Source of the DNA: JASGJS01 sp047601185
Lineage (GTDB): Bacteria; Pseudomonadota; Gammaproteobacteria; JAURND01
NCBI GenBank assembly: GCA_047601185.1
Contig: JASGJS010000001.1
Span: 1,550,001 to 1,614,000 of the forward strand
Length of the DNA stretch: 64,000 nt
Reading direction: 5' to 3'
Shown here one piece after another: positions 42,758 to 51,702 of the stretch (position 1 is its first letter; the number at the start of each line of letters is the position of its first letter). A program made the position numbers and the translations under genes. The notes beneath the pieces are model-generated. The model did not search any database. It saw nothing but the letters and a program-made list of their open reading frames with translations, and was not told the origin of the DNA.

Positions 42758-43825
42758 GGGGCTGTACCGTTTATCTCTTTTCTTTTTATCTCTTTTCTTT
42801 TTGTGAGTTTTTTCAAGTTGGGGTTGTCCGGCGGGTTGATCTAGAGATTTGAAAGTGCCCACTGAACTTAGGATTGACGAAGATACTGTAGATGCAGTTG
42901 AACTATTTGTAGAGACTACAGAAACTGTGTTGAAAAATGAGGCCGAAGTTCCCACCTGAGATGTCATAGAAACACCAATAGAAGTCATGGCGGAGGCAGA
43001 AGTTGCAGAAGTTTCGGACAGAGCTCGCTGGCATTCTATTAGTTTTACTTTTGCCCCATGATGGCCCTGAGCAGCAGCCAATTGATATAAACGCGTTGCT
43101 TCTTTTAAATCAATACCAACACCTCCTTTGCCTGTTGCATAAAAAGCGGCTAACTGAAATTGCCCTTCAGAATCATTTTGAGTATTAGCAGATAACACGT
43201 ACAAACGCAGCGCTTCTGTTAGATTGCATTCTACTCCTTTGCCATATTCATAGCATAAACCAAGACGACAGCTAGCTCTCCCATCACCTTGAGCAGAGGC
43301 CAGCTTATACAAATGCAGGGCTTCTTTCAGATCGGAACTTACCCCAATACCCAATTCATAACATATACCAAGACGACCGATGCCTTGTGCACTTCCCTGA
43401 GCCGCAGATAATTGAATTAGGCGAAATGCCTCTTTGGAGTCTCGCAGGATACCTATACCATACATTAAACAATAACCAAACCTCATTTGTCCTTGTGCAT
43501 TATCTTGTCCAGCAGACATACAATATAGCTTAACAGCCTCTTTTGTATCTTTCTCCACCCCCGAGCCTGATTCATAGCACTTACCAAGCCGCCATTGAGC
43601 TTCTGCATTATTTTGTTCTGCAGACAATTTGTAATAATACACAGCTTGTTTTAGGTCGCGTTCTACCCCTTTACCGTTTTGATAGCAATAACCAAGGGAA
43701 CATTGGGCTTCTGGATCGTTCTTTGTGGTAGACAAATCATACAAACGTTTCACTTCTTCAATGTTCTCAGCGTTTGTAGGACTGCTCTGTGAAGATGAAA
43801 GGACTTCTGAATTCAAATGGGACAT
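42746..43825 (-). CDS. Sel1-repeat protein with Ser/Thr-rich and lysine-rich tail
   Basis: A 359 aa protein with about six and a half Sel1-like repeats (residues about 37-265), each with the A-x-x-x-L-G-x-x-Y-x-x-G-x-G-V pattern. A Ser/Thr/Val-rich stretch follows (about 270-325), then a very basic end, KTHKKKRDKKKRDKR, resembling a eukaryotic nuclear localisation signal. There is no signal peptide. The KKKRD unit is encoded by a 15-base tandem repeat. Sel1 proteins in Legionella (LpnE, EnhC) act in host interaction; an effector role here is inference. Confidence 0.85.
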   Translation of the reverse strand: MSHLNSEVLSSSQSSPTNAENIEEVKRLYDLSTTKNDPEAQCSLGYCYQNGKGVERDLKQAVYYYKLSAEQNNAEAQWRLGKCYESGSGVEKDTKEAVKLYCMSAGQDNAQGQMRFGYCLMYGIGILRDSKEAFRLIQLSAAQGSAQGIGRLGICYELGIGVSSDLKEALHLYKLASAQGDGRASCRLGLCYEYGKGVECNLTEALRLYVLSANTQNDSEGQFQLAAFYATGKGGVGIDLKEATRLYQLAAAQGHHGAKVKLIECQRALSETSATSASAMTSIGVSMTSQVGTSASFFNTVSVVSTNSSTASTVSSSILSSVGTFKSLDQPAGQPQLEKTHKKKRDKKKRDKRYSPYLR

Positions 43826-44163
43826 ACTCGTTTGCTCTCGTAATTAATTTCAATTCAATACAATAAGCTGGAAGATTAACATACCACCCCGATTGATGGC
43901 TATCTTGGCGTTAATAAGACTCTGGCAAATTATACTTTGTCAAGCTAAAAAACAACAAATAATAATGACAATTTTGTAAATTCAGCCGTTGCTGGCATTT
44001 TTACCCTCAAAAGCATGGTTTAATAGCAATTCTTAATAAAGGCAAGTTGACGGCTTAGATTTGGCATATTTCGATGAAGGAGATGAAGCAAGGATGAAAG
44101 ACTTCAGGTCAAGTCCTAAGTTGTTGATCTTGCTATGATTCACCTTTGCTAAAGAGATTTGAT
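43826..44163. other. Gap without recognisable features
   Basis: 338 AT-rich bases between the divergent Sel1 and XRE genes. I see no open frame of interest, no RNA gene and no repeat; it presumably holds both promoters, but none is convincing. Confidence 0.5.
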
Positions 44164-44895
44164 ATGTCAACTGTTATGTCTACCGTTAAGGAACGTCCTA
44201 CTACCCACCACTCACGCCTTGAAGATTATCAAAATTCCCAGAATTCGCCCAAAGCCAGAGGTGAAAGGCTCAGAACTTTGCGCCTCATGGCAAGCCTGAC
44301 TCGTAATGGGTTTGCAAAAAAATATGCTCTCAGCACCAGCACAATCCAGTCTTGGGAAGACGGTCGAGCGGGTGGTTTAACCAAACGTGGAGCCAGTCTA
44401 GTCGTGCAATTGCTCCGTCAAGAAGGCTTATATTGTACGAATGAATGGTTGCTTTATGGCATTGGTAATGCACCCCATGCCGCCTACCCTCACTCAGTGA
44501 TTCGTGAGACCCCTGCGACTTATGTCATAAGCACAGAAACCATCACACCGCATTTAAAAGCATTCAAACGTTATAATGAAAATACCACTGATTTAATTGT
44601 TAATGATGATGGCATGCTTCCGCATTATAAAATGGGAGACTATGTGGGCGGTAAAATACGTCGAGGCAAAGCCATAGAAGCACTCGTTGGACTCGATTGC
44701 ATTGTCCAAATTAAAGATCAAGATATTCTATTGCGACGCATTAAACAATGTAAACCTAATGGATTATACGATCTCATTTGTGTCAATTTAGCCACTCACG
44801 TTGATTTTCCAGCCCTGTATGATCAAGAACTCTCATTCGCAGCGCCTGTCATTTGGTTGAGACGAGATGACCCTTTTCAAAATAATCCATTATAA
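44164..44895 (+). CDS. XRE-type regulator with long C-terminal domain
   Basis: Helix-turn-helix protein of 243 aa from ATG 44164; ATG 44146 would add six residues. The HTH lies at about 35-75 (LRTLRLMASLTRNGFAKKYA...STIQSWEDG). The C-terminal half (about 125-235) resembles the S24/LexA-like fold of phage repressors (DDGMLPHYKMGDYVGGKI), but I do not see a clear Ser-Lys protease pair. Its end overlaps pilD on the other strand by 19 bases. Related proteins occur in Legionella-type genomes; target unknown. Confidence 0.75.
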   Translation: MSTVMSTVKERPTTHHSRLEDYQNSQNSPKARGERLRTLRLMASLTRNGFAKKYALSTSTIQSWEDGRAGGLTKRGASLVVQLLRQEGLYCTNEWLLYGIGNAPHAAYPHSVIRETPATYVISTETITPHLKAFKRYNENTTDLIVNDDGMLPHYKMGDYVGGKIRRGKAIEALVGLDCIVQIKDQDILLRRIKQCKPNGLYDLICVNLATHVDFPALYDQELSFAAPVIWLRRDDPFQNNPL

Positions 44896-45581
44896 GTGCT
44901 ATAAACGAGCACAATAAACACACTAATTGTCAGGAAAAATCCGAAGGGAATCATTTGACATGAGTCTTGATTTCCTCGAGGCTGGCAAATTTTCATCATT
45001 AAGCCAGCCGTGGATCCTAAGCAAGAAGCGATAAACACAATCAAAATGAGCGGTTTTATACCCCACCAGGCGCCTAAAGCCGCTATCAGTTTAAAATCTC
45101 CCTGTCCTATCCCTTCAACATGAGTAATTAATTTAAATAGACACCCGAACATCCAGATACTTCCATACCCATAAATAACTCCCCAAATTGCCATGGCTGG
45201 ACTAATGAACAGATGAAAACTATTCGCCATAAGCCCCACCCATAAAATAGTGAGCGTGATAACATCAGGCAATAATTGATACTCTACGTCTATGCTAGCC
45301 AACAATAGCAACAACCAGCCTAAAATTAATAATAAAATTGCCGAAATGGTGTATCCAAAACTTTTTATAACGAAAAACGTTAACACGATGGATAATACTT
45401 CAAAAACATAATATCTTTTTTTAAATTGCTTTATTTTGCAGGCTTTTGGATAATAATCATATAAATATTTAAGATCTTCTCTCATAACATAAAAGGGCAG
45501 CTGGTTCGAAAAATAACGTAAAATGGATCCTACCAAAATACTGCCGATGATCAGAAAAAAATCATTCATTAACATCATCAA
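44877..45581 (-). CDS. pilD: Prepilin peptidase PilD, cysteine-poor form
   Basis: Aspartyl membrane protease that cuts and N-methylates prepilins. Active-site aspartates are visible in ASIDVEYQLLPD and GQGDFKLIAALGAWWG. At 234 aa it is shorter than usual (about 290). The N-terminal cytoplasmic loop lacks the two CxxC pairs that bind zinc in classical PilD. Many membrane helices. Its ATG overlaps the pilC stop. It should process PilV/PilW in this window. Confidence 0.87.
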   Translation of the reverse strand: MMMLMNDFFLIIGSILVGSILRYFSNQLPFYVMREDLKYLYDYYPKACKIKQFKKRYYVFEVLSIVLTFFVIKSFGYTISAILLLILGWLLLLLASIDVEYQLLPDVITLTILWVGLMANSFHLFISPAMAIWGVIYGYGSIWMFGCLFKLITHVEGIGQGDFKLIAALGAWWGIKPLILIVFIASCLGSTAGLMMKICQPRGNQDSCQMIPFGFFLTISVFIVLVYSTYNGLF

Positions 45582-46789
45582 ATGACAGCCCCTAAACGAA
45601 AGATGGGTAAATAAATAGCAATAATCAGCGCACTCACCAAACTTGATAAAATGAGCATAATGATAGGTTCTAATAATTGACTGAATAGATAAATTTTATG
45701 ATTCAATTGCTCATCTAAGTCTTCATAAATACGAGAACAAATTTCTCCCATATTTCCTGACTCTTCCCCTACTTTTAACAAATAGAGTATCTTTTCAGGA
45801 AATATCCGCGACTCTTTCATGGCAAGCACTAAAGATTTTCCATCCTCCATATGAGTTTCTATTTGCGTAAATGCCTCAGCATAAACAAAATGTCCACACG
45901 ATTTTCTAACCAGCTTAATGGCCTCCAACAGGGGGATTCCTGAGCTCAATAAAATAGAAAAAGTTCTAAAACATCGTGCTAAAACGATTTTTTGAAGCAT
46001 TCCCCCCAAAAAAGGGCTTTTTATGAAAGCCTTTTGCACGAATTTTCTGAAATAAGAATTTTTCTGAAAAAAATAACAACCAAGCCCTATTAATATAATC
46101 GATATCAATAATTTGATAAAAAAATCGTTCACTGCAAAGTGGGTAAGATGTAAAATAATTTTTGTAAAAATCGGTAAGGTTGCCCCTGCATCTAAAAATA
46201 ATTTTTCAAATTTCGGGATGATAAATAAAACCAATCCAAAACTCATGATCGAAACAGCACATAAAACAAAGAGTGGATAGGTTAAGGCCTTGCGAATTTT
46301 TTTGTTAAAAGAGGTGACTTTTTCCCGATAATTCACAACGTAATTCAGCATATCAATCAACGTACTGGTTCTTTCTCCAGCATAAACCAAATTACAACAA
46401 ATTTCATTAAAAATTTCAGAATACCCTTGAAATGCCTCACTCAAAGAGTGACCTGATTCTATTTTAGATTTAATATCATAAATTAAGTGTTTTTGAAAAG
46501 GATTTTTACAAGATTCTCCCAACATTTGTAAAGTCGATGCTATAGGTGTTCCCGCTGATAGAAAAATAACCATTTCTCTTATCAACGCTGTCACTTCGAC
46601 ATAAGGAATGGAAAAATTTCGAAACAAATTACTTTTTACATCATATTGATACTTAAAAGCAGTAATGCCTAAGTTGGAAAGCCTATTTTTTAAATCTGCT
46701 GAATTAAGTGCCAACTGTCTACCCTGCTCTTTTAAGCCAAGTTGATTAACTCCCCGCCATTCATAATATTTATACCGTTTCATTGTCAT
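45578..46789 (-). CDS. pilC: Type IV pilus inner membrane platform protein PilC
   Basis: Polytopic inner membrane protein of the T2SS GspF/PilC family, 403 aa, with two GspF domains (about 70-195 and 270-395) and three hydrophobic segments (about 170-190, 220-240, 375-395). ALIREMVIFLSAGTPIASTL and ARCFRTFSILLSSGIPLLEA are the repeated GspF signatures. It overlaps both pilB and pilD by four bases. Confidence 0.92.
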   Translation of the reverse strand: MTMKRYKYYEWRGVNQLGLKEQGRQLALNSADLKNRLSNLGITAFKYQYDVKSNLFRNFSIPYVEVTALIREMVIFLSAGTPIASTLQMLGESCKNPFQKHLIYDIKSKIESGHSLSEAFQGYSEIFNEICCNLVYAGERTSTLIDMLNYVVNYREKVTSFNKKIRKALTYPLFVLCAVSIMSFGLVLFIIPKFEKLFLDAGATLPIFTKIILHLTHFAVNDFFIKLLISIILIGLGCYFFQKNSYFRKFVQKAFIKSPFLGGMLQKIVLARCFRTFSILLSSGIPLLEAIKLVRKSCGHFVYAEAFTQIETHMEDGKSLVLAMKESRIFPEKILYLLKVGEESGNMGEICSRIYEDLDEQLNHKIYLFSQLLEPIIMLILSSLVSALIIAIYLPIFRLGAVI

Positions 46790-48375
46790 CCTAGCACTCT
46801 TTTTATTTCAGACAAGGTCGTGATGCCTAATTTAATTTTATGCATTGCAGATTCTCGTAAATCTATCATGCCCAATTTTTGAGCCTCTGCAGCAATTTCT
46901 GTCGCTGTACGGTTTGAAATAATCAGCTTTATGATTTCGGGTGTCATCGGCATACATTCAAAGATACCCACTCTACCGCGATAACCTCGGATGCAATAAC
47001 TGCACGCTGAATTTTCATCATATCTTTTATTTTGACATTGATGACAAATTTTTCTGACCAGCCTTTGCGCAATAATCATATGAATGGAATGCGCCAAATT
47101 AAACGCTGAAACTCCCATCAATTGTAAACGACTGATCGTCTCTGCTGCACTATTAGCATGTAAAGTCGACAAAACCAAATGACCCGTCTGTGCAGCTCTC
47201 ATTGCAATATCTGCCGTTTCTTTGTCTCTAATCTCCCCGACCATAATAATATCAGGATCTTGTCGTAAAAAAGCTCGTAATACTTTAGAAAATGACAGAT
47301 CTGTTTTGGGATTAATAGGTACTTGGTTGAAGCCAGAGACTTGTATTTCAACGGGATCTTCGACAGTGCAAATATTTTTTTCAATGGCATTGAGCAATTG
47401 CAATGCGGTGTATAAAGTCATTGTCTTACCACTCCCCGTAGGTCCTGTAATCAATATCATTCCTTGCGGTTTAAAAATGGCTTCTTTAAACAATATCTGT
47501 TGAAGTGAGTCTAAGCCTAAACTTTCAAACGGCATGCAAGAACTGATCACATTCAAAATTCTAACAACCACTTTTTCTCCCTGCAGTGTTGGGCAAATGC
47601 TCACCCTACAGTCTCTGCTTTGATGACCGGATAATTCTAGTGTAAATCTACCATCCTGCGGCAATCGTTTTTCTGCAATGTCCAATTGAGAGAGAATTTT
47701 TATTCGCGTTATAAAGCGTTCTGCAAGTTCTAAGGATAATTTTGCGATAGGATGTAAAACACCATCCACGCGAATTCTTATTCTATAAGCAGTCTGGTAA
47801 GGTTCAAAATGTAAGTCCGAAGCATCTTGCTTGACTGCCTTGACAAAAACACCTTGTAAAATGGTAATAACTTCCCCATTAGCGTTTTTTGTTAACCCTA
47901 AAGTAGTATTGACTTGAAAAGTCTGTAAATACTGTTTAATGAAATGATTGAGCTGATCCCATGCAACCACCACCATGGAAATATTTAAATTAACAGAAAA
48001 TTTAAGTTCATCCATCAGCATCAAATGGGTTGACTCGGTAATTGCTAAAAATAACGTATCAGCTTCAATATACAGCGGCAGCACTCCATTCTGTTCGATA
48101 TAATCGGGCTCAATTATATTTTTTATGAAGAGAGCCTGTTTAATAACAGATAGCTCCACATAACTTAATCTCAGATGTGTCGCGATTTTTTGCGCAATGA
48201 ATGTAAAATCTAGACCCTTTTCCTGTAGAATTTCCCACAAAATGACCTGCCTTTGTTCGGCTTCTTGTAAGAGAGGAATAAGCTCAGCTTCACTCATAGC
48301 GCCTGAATGAATCAAATCATCAAAGATTGAGATTTTATTTTGGCTCTGCATAGGCCGGCAGATTGATGGATTCAT
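46786..48375 (-). CDS. pilB: Type IV pilus extension ATPase PilB
   Basis: Hexameric ATPase that powers pilus assembly, 529 aa. An N-terminal MshE-like domain (about 20-150) precedes the motor. Walker A is GPTGSGKT (311-318), the Asp and His boxes follow, Walker B is PDIIMVGEIRDKETAD (374-389), and the zinc cluster has Cys444, Cys447, Cys458 and Cys461. The ATG at 48375 lacks a good ribosome site; ATG 48351 (MQSQNKISIF) is an alternative. First gene of pilB-pilC-pilD. Confidence 0.94.
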   Translation of the reverse strand: MNPSICRPMQSQNKISIFDDLIHSGAMSEAELIPLLQEAEQRQVILWEILQEKGLDFTFIAQKIATHLRLSYVELSVIKQALFIKNIIEPDYIEQNGVLPLYIEADTLFLAITESTHLMLMDELKFSVNLNISMVVVAWDQLNHFIKQYLQTFQVNTTLGLTKNANGEVITILQGVFVKAVKQDASDLHFEPYQTAYRIRIRVDGVLHPIAKLSLELAERFITRIKILSQLDIAEKRLPQDGRFTLELSGHQSRDCRVSICPTLQGEKVVVRILNVISSCMPFESLGLDSLQQILFKEAIFKPQGMILITGPTGSGKTMTLYTALQLLNAIEKNICTVEDPVEIQVSGFNQVPINPKTDLSFSKVLRAFLRQDPDIIMVGEIRDKETADIAMRAAQTGHLVLSTLHANSAAETISRLQLMGVSAFNLAHSIHMIIAQRLVRKICHQCQNKRYDENSACSYCIRGYRGRVGIFECMPMTPEIIKLIISNRTATEIAAEAQKLGMIDLRESAMHKIKLGITTLSEIKRVLG

Positions 48376-48468
48376 ATAAAAATATGTTATAATTCAATTA
48401 GTTAAAGAATTCCCTTAATAAAATTCTTCACAAAAAACTTGAATTAGACTATTTCTCTGCGGCCTTGT

Positions 48469-48497
48469 TTGCAATACCGTAAAATTTTGCCTATACT
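48469..48497 (+). promoter_or_regulatory. Predicted promoter of the tRNA-Thr gene
   Basis: TTGCAA (48469-48474), a 17-base spacer and TATACT (48492-48497), 11 bases before the mature tRNA 5' end. Confidence 0.55.
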
Positions 48498-48508
48498 CCT
48501 TCCTCGGC

Positions 48509-48584
<76 letters not shown>

Positions 48585-48611
48585 TAAAATCAATAGCTTA
48601 CAAACATAATT

Positions 48612-48726
48612 CGCCGCCGCCGTCGACAATTTAACCTCACAACCCCAAGAAAAGCGCGATGCAGTCTTGCAAGCAGTAAAAGAAAAATCGCAATCATACT
48701 TGGATGAAGTGACTAATAGAAACTGA
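48612..48726 (+). pseudogene. Short coding remnant of unknown origin
   Basis: A frame closed by stops at both ends encodes FAAAVDNLTSQP, then QEKRDAVLQAVKEKSQSYLD, then EVTNRN. The charged, helical character looks like the tail of a real protein, but it is only about 38 residues long and lacks a start. I could not name the parent gene. It lies 27 bases after the tRNA. Confidence 0.35.
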
Positions 48727-48750
48727 GAAATTAAGCTTTAAAGTACAGTC

Positions 48751-49008
48751 TCACAGCTCACTTGCGTCTTCATTTCTATGCTCTAATCTACGTTTTGCAT
48801 TAATAATAGCCTGATGCAGGCGTTGCTCCAAGACATTTTTGGGTGGTAGGACAGTTAAATATTCTGCCACATGGATACCTGTATTACCCAGTTCAAGCAG
48901 TTCAATTTGTTCTTGCCTTTTCCCAGTGCACAAAATTATGCCAAGTGGCGGATTTTCACCTGCTTCTTGTTCGTACTTTGCTAGCCAGCGCAGTATGTAG
49001 GAGATATT
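48751..49008 (-). pseudogene. C-terminal remnant of a DUF1016 (YhcG-type) nuclease gene
   Basis: About 85 residues remain: ILRWLAKYEQEAGENPPLGI, then LCTGKRQEQIELLELGNTG, IHVAEYLTVLPPK, and the end. The N-P-P-L-G-I-I-L-C block followed by VAEYLTVLPP is the C-terminal signature of DUF1016 PDDEXK proteins (normally about 330-350 aa). The upstream part is missing, cut by an IS3-type sequence; the exact joint lies in about 48990-49020, where both frames read sensibly. Confidence 0.75.
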
Positions 49009-49495
49009 ACTTACATCTGGACAACCAAGGGCTGGATGTATTTAGCAGTTGTAATTGATTTATTTTCACGGCGTGTGGTGGGATGGACGATGGAGGACCA
49101 TATGCAAGCAGAATTAGTAAATGATGCTTTAACAATGGCGATATGGACAAGAAAGCCTATGCGGGGTCTATTGTGGCACACAGACCGCGGCAGTCAGTAT
49201 GCAAGCGAGAGTCACAAAAAAATTCTTGACGATCATGGCATTATTCACAGCATGAGCCGTAAGGGCAATTACTGGGACAATGCGGTGTCAGAGAGTTTTT
49301 TTCATACCCTAAAAACTGAATTAACGCATCATTGCAAATTTACAACCAGGGAGGAGGCAAAGAAAATAATATTTGAATATATTGAAGTATTTTATAATCG
49401 CAAGCGTTTACATTCGGCAAATGATTACACGGCGCCTGCGGTATTTGAAGCAAAAGTAGTAAACTATTAAAAAAGTGTCCGGGAAAGTGTTGACA
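48994..49495 (+). pseudogene. 5'-truncated IS3 family transposase (OrfB) with right inverted repeat
   Basis: The remaining frame starts at YVGDITYIWTTKGWMYLAVV, right at the first catalytic Asp. It includes HTDRGSQYAS (second Asp), and the Glu in DNAVSESFFHTLKTEL, and ends at 49470 with FEAKVVNY. OrfA and the HTH part of OrfB are gone. The right inverted repeat follows at 49475-49495 (reverse complement TGTCAACACTTTCCCGGACA). It is inactive as it stands. Confidence 0.85.
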
Positions 49496-49635
49496 CATCA
49501 ATAGCGTCATAACCTTAAGACTTAAGGGCGAGAAAAACATTCAATACATTTAATAATTTCTTAATAAATCTGCGATATAGTGTAAACATTAAAATTTTAT
49601 TTCAAATACTGTACGATAATGAAGAGGAGATAGTT

Positions 49636-50664
49636 GTGGAAAATCATACTGAAGTTCAACACCCTGTGACTGATGAGAAACATATAAAAAAGCTCGAAGA
49701 AGCGATCTCTAACTTGGATTTGTCCGAAATTAAAAGAGTATCTTTTCTGTACAGTATTGATATTGTTAAATTTGAGCAACATGGAAGAAACATATTGACA
49801 GCTTTATTAGATAACATTAATGGCAGAATATTTTCTAAAATGAAACCTCTTTTACATAAGGCGCTGGATAAATTGCTTACGGAATCGTCAGAATCTGCAA
49901 AAATAGAGGCAGACAGTTCTATAAAAGAGCTGGTTGGTTATGAACACATAGGATATGAAACACATCTTTTGTTTTTTTTATCTCCTTCAAACGAAGGATT
50001 AGAAAAACGCTTGACCGACTATTTTGAGAAAAACTCTAAGAGCGAAGAGGCGAAAAACATAATAACAAAAATGCTTCAAGTTATCCAGTCTCAATATCAA
50101 AAATCATTATCAGAAATAGAAAGTATTCTTACCTATTTCTTAGAACAAGGAATTTCTCTCAATGGTTTTTCTAGATATGGATATAACCCCTTAACAGCAA
50201 CAATGCGAGAAAAAAATATTGATTTAGTGAGATTTTTTGTATTGAAAGGTGCAGATCTGCGTGAAGCTGAACCTGGAAAATATAGTCCCCTTGAAAAAAT
50301 TATTGATGTGGCAGAATTTGATCTCTTCTTTGCAAAAAAAATATTTGATATCTTTCTGAAAGAAGGAAATTTAAAAATTAGCGACATGAAAGAAACAGAT
50401 TTTGCTCTATTTAAGTCAAACATTATGAGACAAATAAAATTTTATGAAGACCGTCCTAATCAAAAATACGCTTATCTTAACCTCATCGATTTTTATGAAA
50501 ATGTCGTAGCGAGGAAATACCACAAAGATGGTTCGCTCTCCTTATTTTGGCAAAGTGCAAAAAAACTTGCCTCCTTTAAAGAACTGCCTTCTGGAGTCAT
50601 GCTTCCAGAAGATGTAGTAAATGCAATTAAAGATGCAAAACCGTTGGCAACATCTAAAGGATAA
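49636..50664 (+). CDS. Ankyrin-like protein
   Basis: A 342 aa soluble protein. It starts at GTG 49636 with GAGGAG ten bases upstream. The middle has ankyrin-type units: SRYGYNPLTATMREKNIDLV followed by RFFVLKGADLREAEPGKYSP, in a helical context. The rest is charged and helical without known motifs. AT-rich, and placed among mobile-element debris, so it was probably acquired. Ankyrin proteins of Legionellales and Coxiella are often secreted effectors, but no secretion signal can be judged here. Confidence 0.72.
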   Translation: MENHTEVQHPVTDEKHIKKLEEAISNLDLSEIKRVSFLYSIDIVKFEQHGRNILTALLDNINGRIFSKMKPLLHKALDKLLTESSESAKIEADSSIKELVGYEHIGYETHLLFFLSPSNEGLEKRLTDYFEKNSKSEEAKNIITKMLQVIQSQYQKSLSEIESILTYFLEQGISLNGFSRYGYNPLTATMREKNIDLVRFFVLKGADLREAEPGKYSPLEKIIDVAEFDLFFAKKIFDIFLKEGNLKISDMKETDFALFKSNIMRQIKFYEDRPNQKYAYLNLIDFYENVVARKYHKDGSLSLFWQSAKKLASFKELPSGVMLPEDVVNAIKDAKPLATSKG

Positions 50665-50712
50665 TCTACATATTTCAGTCTCTGTGGTTTATGAAAAACT
50701 ATTGATCAAAAT

Positions 50713-51126
50713 TTATTGTCTCAACCCATCCGCCCACTTTAAGGTATTCGTCAACTGGGCGGATAGCTGTCCCGCCAACATCTGCTCAATATTCTGCGTC
50801 TGTTCAATGAGCTGGCTGGCGATGGCAAGTTAGGAGTAAGCGCTTTGTTGAACGCCACGCACACTGGCTCTGGCCTGATTAATACTCTGCTCAAATTGCG
50901 CCATAATCGTTTCAGGATATTGTAAACTTGCAACGCTGGTATGCACAACGGTTAAATTTTCGTCAAGATACTGAAACAAAATGTCAGTGGCAATGACATC
51001 GGCATAGCTGGTGAGATCGAGAATATCTTTATTTCCGGCGAAAGCACTTTCAACATTAAGCATTTTGTAGATAGGTAAGCGAGTGGCTTGTAGGAGTCCG
51101 ATTTCTTCTTGGTTTAGCGGCGTATC
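50713..51126 (-). pseudogene. traH: C-terminal remnant of conjugation gene traH (internal stop)
   Basis: The minus-strand frame reads PLNQEEIGLLQATRLPIYKM, then the block YADVIATDILFQYLDENLTV, an in-frame TAA at 50830-50832, and on in the same frame to LAIASQLIEQTQNIEQMLAG and TNTLKWADGLRQ at 50713. This is the C-terminus of the F-type conjugative pilus assembly protein TraH (full length about 450 aa). The N-terminal two thirds are missing and a stop interrupts the rest, so it is dead. Confidence 0.78.
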
Positions 51127-51128
51127 TG

Positions 51129-51296
51129 CTAGAATTCAGCTTCAAACTCTTCACCTTTGGATGAGTAAAGAATCCTGGAATAAGGATCAAAAATAATGCG
51201 GTGGACTGATAACCCTTGTGGCCTTTTGATAATACATTTGGAATAATCGTCGGTTTTTCTGAGCTCTTTAAATAATTTTTCAGTGTAAGCATCCAT
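51129..51296 (-). pseudogene. traC: C-terminal remnant of conjugation ATPase gene traC
   Basis: About 55 residues: MDAYTEKLFKELRKTDDYSK, then CIIKRPQGLSVHRIIFDPYS, ending SSKGEEFEAEF. The pattern (K-x-x-x-D-Y-S-x-x-x-I-K-x-P-x-G...R-x-x-x-D-P-Y-S-x-x-L-Y-S) fits the end of F-type TraC ATPases. It abuts the traH remnant directly, although many genes separate them in intact transfer regions, so a large deletion occurred. Sequence from 51297 to 51702 shows short broken frames only. Confidence 0.6.
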
Positions 51297-51702
51297 ATGC
51301 AAGCGCTTGGAAGATTTGAGCTGGTCGTGAGAGCTGGTACTGCTCAAAAAACTGTGCCATGAGTCCTGCTTCGGGTGTTTTTTTATCCACACCTTCGAGA
51401 AAATAAATCCATCACAGCGGCTAAATGGCATGGTGAGTGTGGCTCTATCTAGGAGTAAAACGTCGATTATTGGGGAAGGAAGTGGCGCGTGTTAGGCTAG
51501 GCAGAAGGGGGTATGGGAGGAAGGAGAATAGCCAACTCGCCACCCAATCCTTTAGTACCATCTTCTGCTTAGCCGTCGTCTTTATACCACTGATTTGGAA
51601 AATGGACATACCTTTTTCCTTGTAAAATGGTATTGTCGATACCAAATTGCAAGGATAAACATGCAGCGTACCCGACGGCAATAGGCTTGGAAAATTATCT
51701 TC

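Noticed and set aside
51437..51702. Short frames on both strands between the traC remnant and poxB
   Set aside because: No start signals or recognisable motifs; probably decayed sequence.
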